Part shown: positions 6,128-6,577 of the stretch, in pieces | Layout: the number at the start of each line of letters is the position of its first letter | How positions within the stretch are numbered: the first letter of the stretch is position 1 | Source of the DNA: Acidobacteriota bacterium | GTDB lineage: Bacteria; Acidobacteriota; Aminicenantia; UBA2199 | Assembly: GCA_021817755.1 (NCBI GenBank) | Contig: JAKAGC010000230.1 | Coordinates: forward strand, 1 to 6,577 | Length of the DNA stretch: 6,577 nucleotides | Direction of reading: 5' to 3' | Notes under the pieces: model-generated | The model's input: the letters and a program-made list of their open reading frames with translations, nothing else | Told to the model about the DNA's origin: nothing | Database searches by the model: none | Program-made: the position numbers and the translations under genes

Positions 6128-6577
6128 TCAAAATAGATAATCCTCAAATATTACCTTTGAATCAATTTCCCTAATAAGATTATCTTCTGCGGTATTAATA
6201 GCATCTTCCCTGGATAATCCGGCTCCTCGCTGAGAAAAAGAAATACTATGTTGAATAGCTCCGGAATTTGATGAAACAAAATGTAACTCAAGGGTAACTG
6301 TAGCTGTAATCACGTCTTTAAAATCGGAACTTTCAGTTAAAATGATATTTTTCTTTCCAAGAATTCCAGTTTTAAAGAACGAAGGTAATTGATTCAACAT
6401 ATTGGAATCTAAATTCCCGGAATAAAGCTGATTAAAACCACCATTCTTTACAAATGCTTCCGAAAATAAAGCCGGCGTATTGACCGGGATGTTTCTCTTC
6501 TTCAATAATGAAACAATCCTACTCCCCAATGTCCAATCCGGAGAATAATTTTCAACTATGAAAACAGCAATATCTTT
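6128..6577 (-). CDS. C-terminal part of an uncharacterised protein, possibly of CsgG-like fold
   Basis: The frame stays open to the right edge, so only the last 149 residues are seen and the start lies outside; a TTG at 6529 is internal, not a credible start. I do not recognise it with certainty. Residues 3-9 (IAVFIVE) look like a core beta strand, 17-27 like a helix (LGSRIVSLLKK), 76-82 like another strand (KNIILTE), and 90-119 like a beta hairpin (ITATVTLELHFVSS, then IQHSISFSQRGAG). A terminal helix at 122-138 begins SREDAINTAEDN. This order resembles the second half of CsgG/LPP20-type domains, where a strand-hairpin pair on substituent metabolism or tag-like turns is followed by 'G.G...DA...A' and a helix. 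The similarity is inferred by eye. It stands 50 bases upstream of the CsgG-like gene on the same strand, which suggests co-transcription and a joint envelope role. Confidence 0.7.
   Translation of the reverse strand, partial: KDIAVFIVENYSPDWTLGSRIVSLLKKRNIPVNTPALFSEAFVKNGGFNQLYSGNLDSNMLNQLPSFFKTGILGKKNIILTESSDFKDVITATVTLELHFVSSNSGAIQHSISFSQRGAGLSREDAINTAEDNLIREIDSKVIFEDYLF

Overview
All five genes in this window lie on the minus strand. In transcription order, right to left, they are: the C-terminal part of a secreted-type protein of possible CsgG-like fold (cut by the right edge), a CsgG/FlgO-like envelope protein, a 60-residue class I lanthipeptide-type precursor, a roughly 1,290-residue secreted leucine-rich-repeat (LRR) multidomain protein, and the N-terminal part of a polyprenyl diphosphate synthase (cut by the left edge). 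I see no rRNA, tRNA, CRISPR array, transposase or phage gene.

The DNA is AT-rich. Three starts have clear Shine-Dalgarno (SD) sequences (GGAGG or AAGGA), which argues against a typical Bacteroidota genome even though the lanthipeptide leader is of a kind common there. A CsgG-type periplasmic/outer-membrane protein and a secreted protein combining LRR, fibronectin III, BACON-like and Ig-like domains suggest a Gram-negative, diderm bacterium. From memory, the Ig-like pair at the end of the large protein resembles surface proteins of Acidobacteriota/Candidatus Aminicenantes. That placement is an inference and could not be tested here.

Layout: 6128-6577 and 5133-6077 are 50 bases apart and look co-transcribed. 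Positions 4948-5132 hold a good sigma70-type promoter for the lanthipeptide precursor at 4765-4947. The gene-free stretch 4388-4764 holds a 16-bp stem-loop just after the precursor, then an inverted repeat, a weak promoter and short direct repeats ahead of the LRR gene (509-4387). Positions 282-508 hold a weak terminator candidate and a promoter for the polyprenyl synthase gene (1-281).

The most notable item is the lanthipeptide-type precursor. It has a 31-residue leader ending in Gly-Gly and a 29-residue core with four cysteines, each preceded by its own threonine (TxxC, TxxC, TxxxxC, TxxxxC), and no serine in the core. No modification or export enzyme is visible, so it is either an orphan precursor served from elsewhere in the genome or the edge of a cluster outside the window. 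The neighbours are envelope or surface proteins plus one housekeeping isoprenoid gene; no shared pathway is evident.
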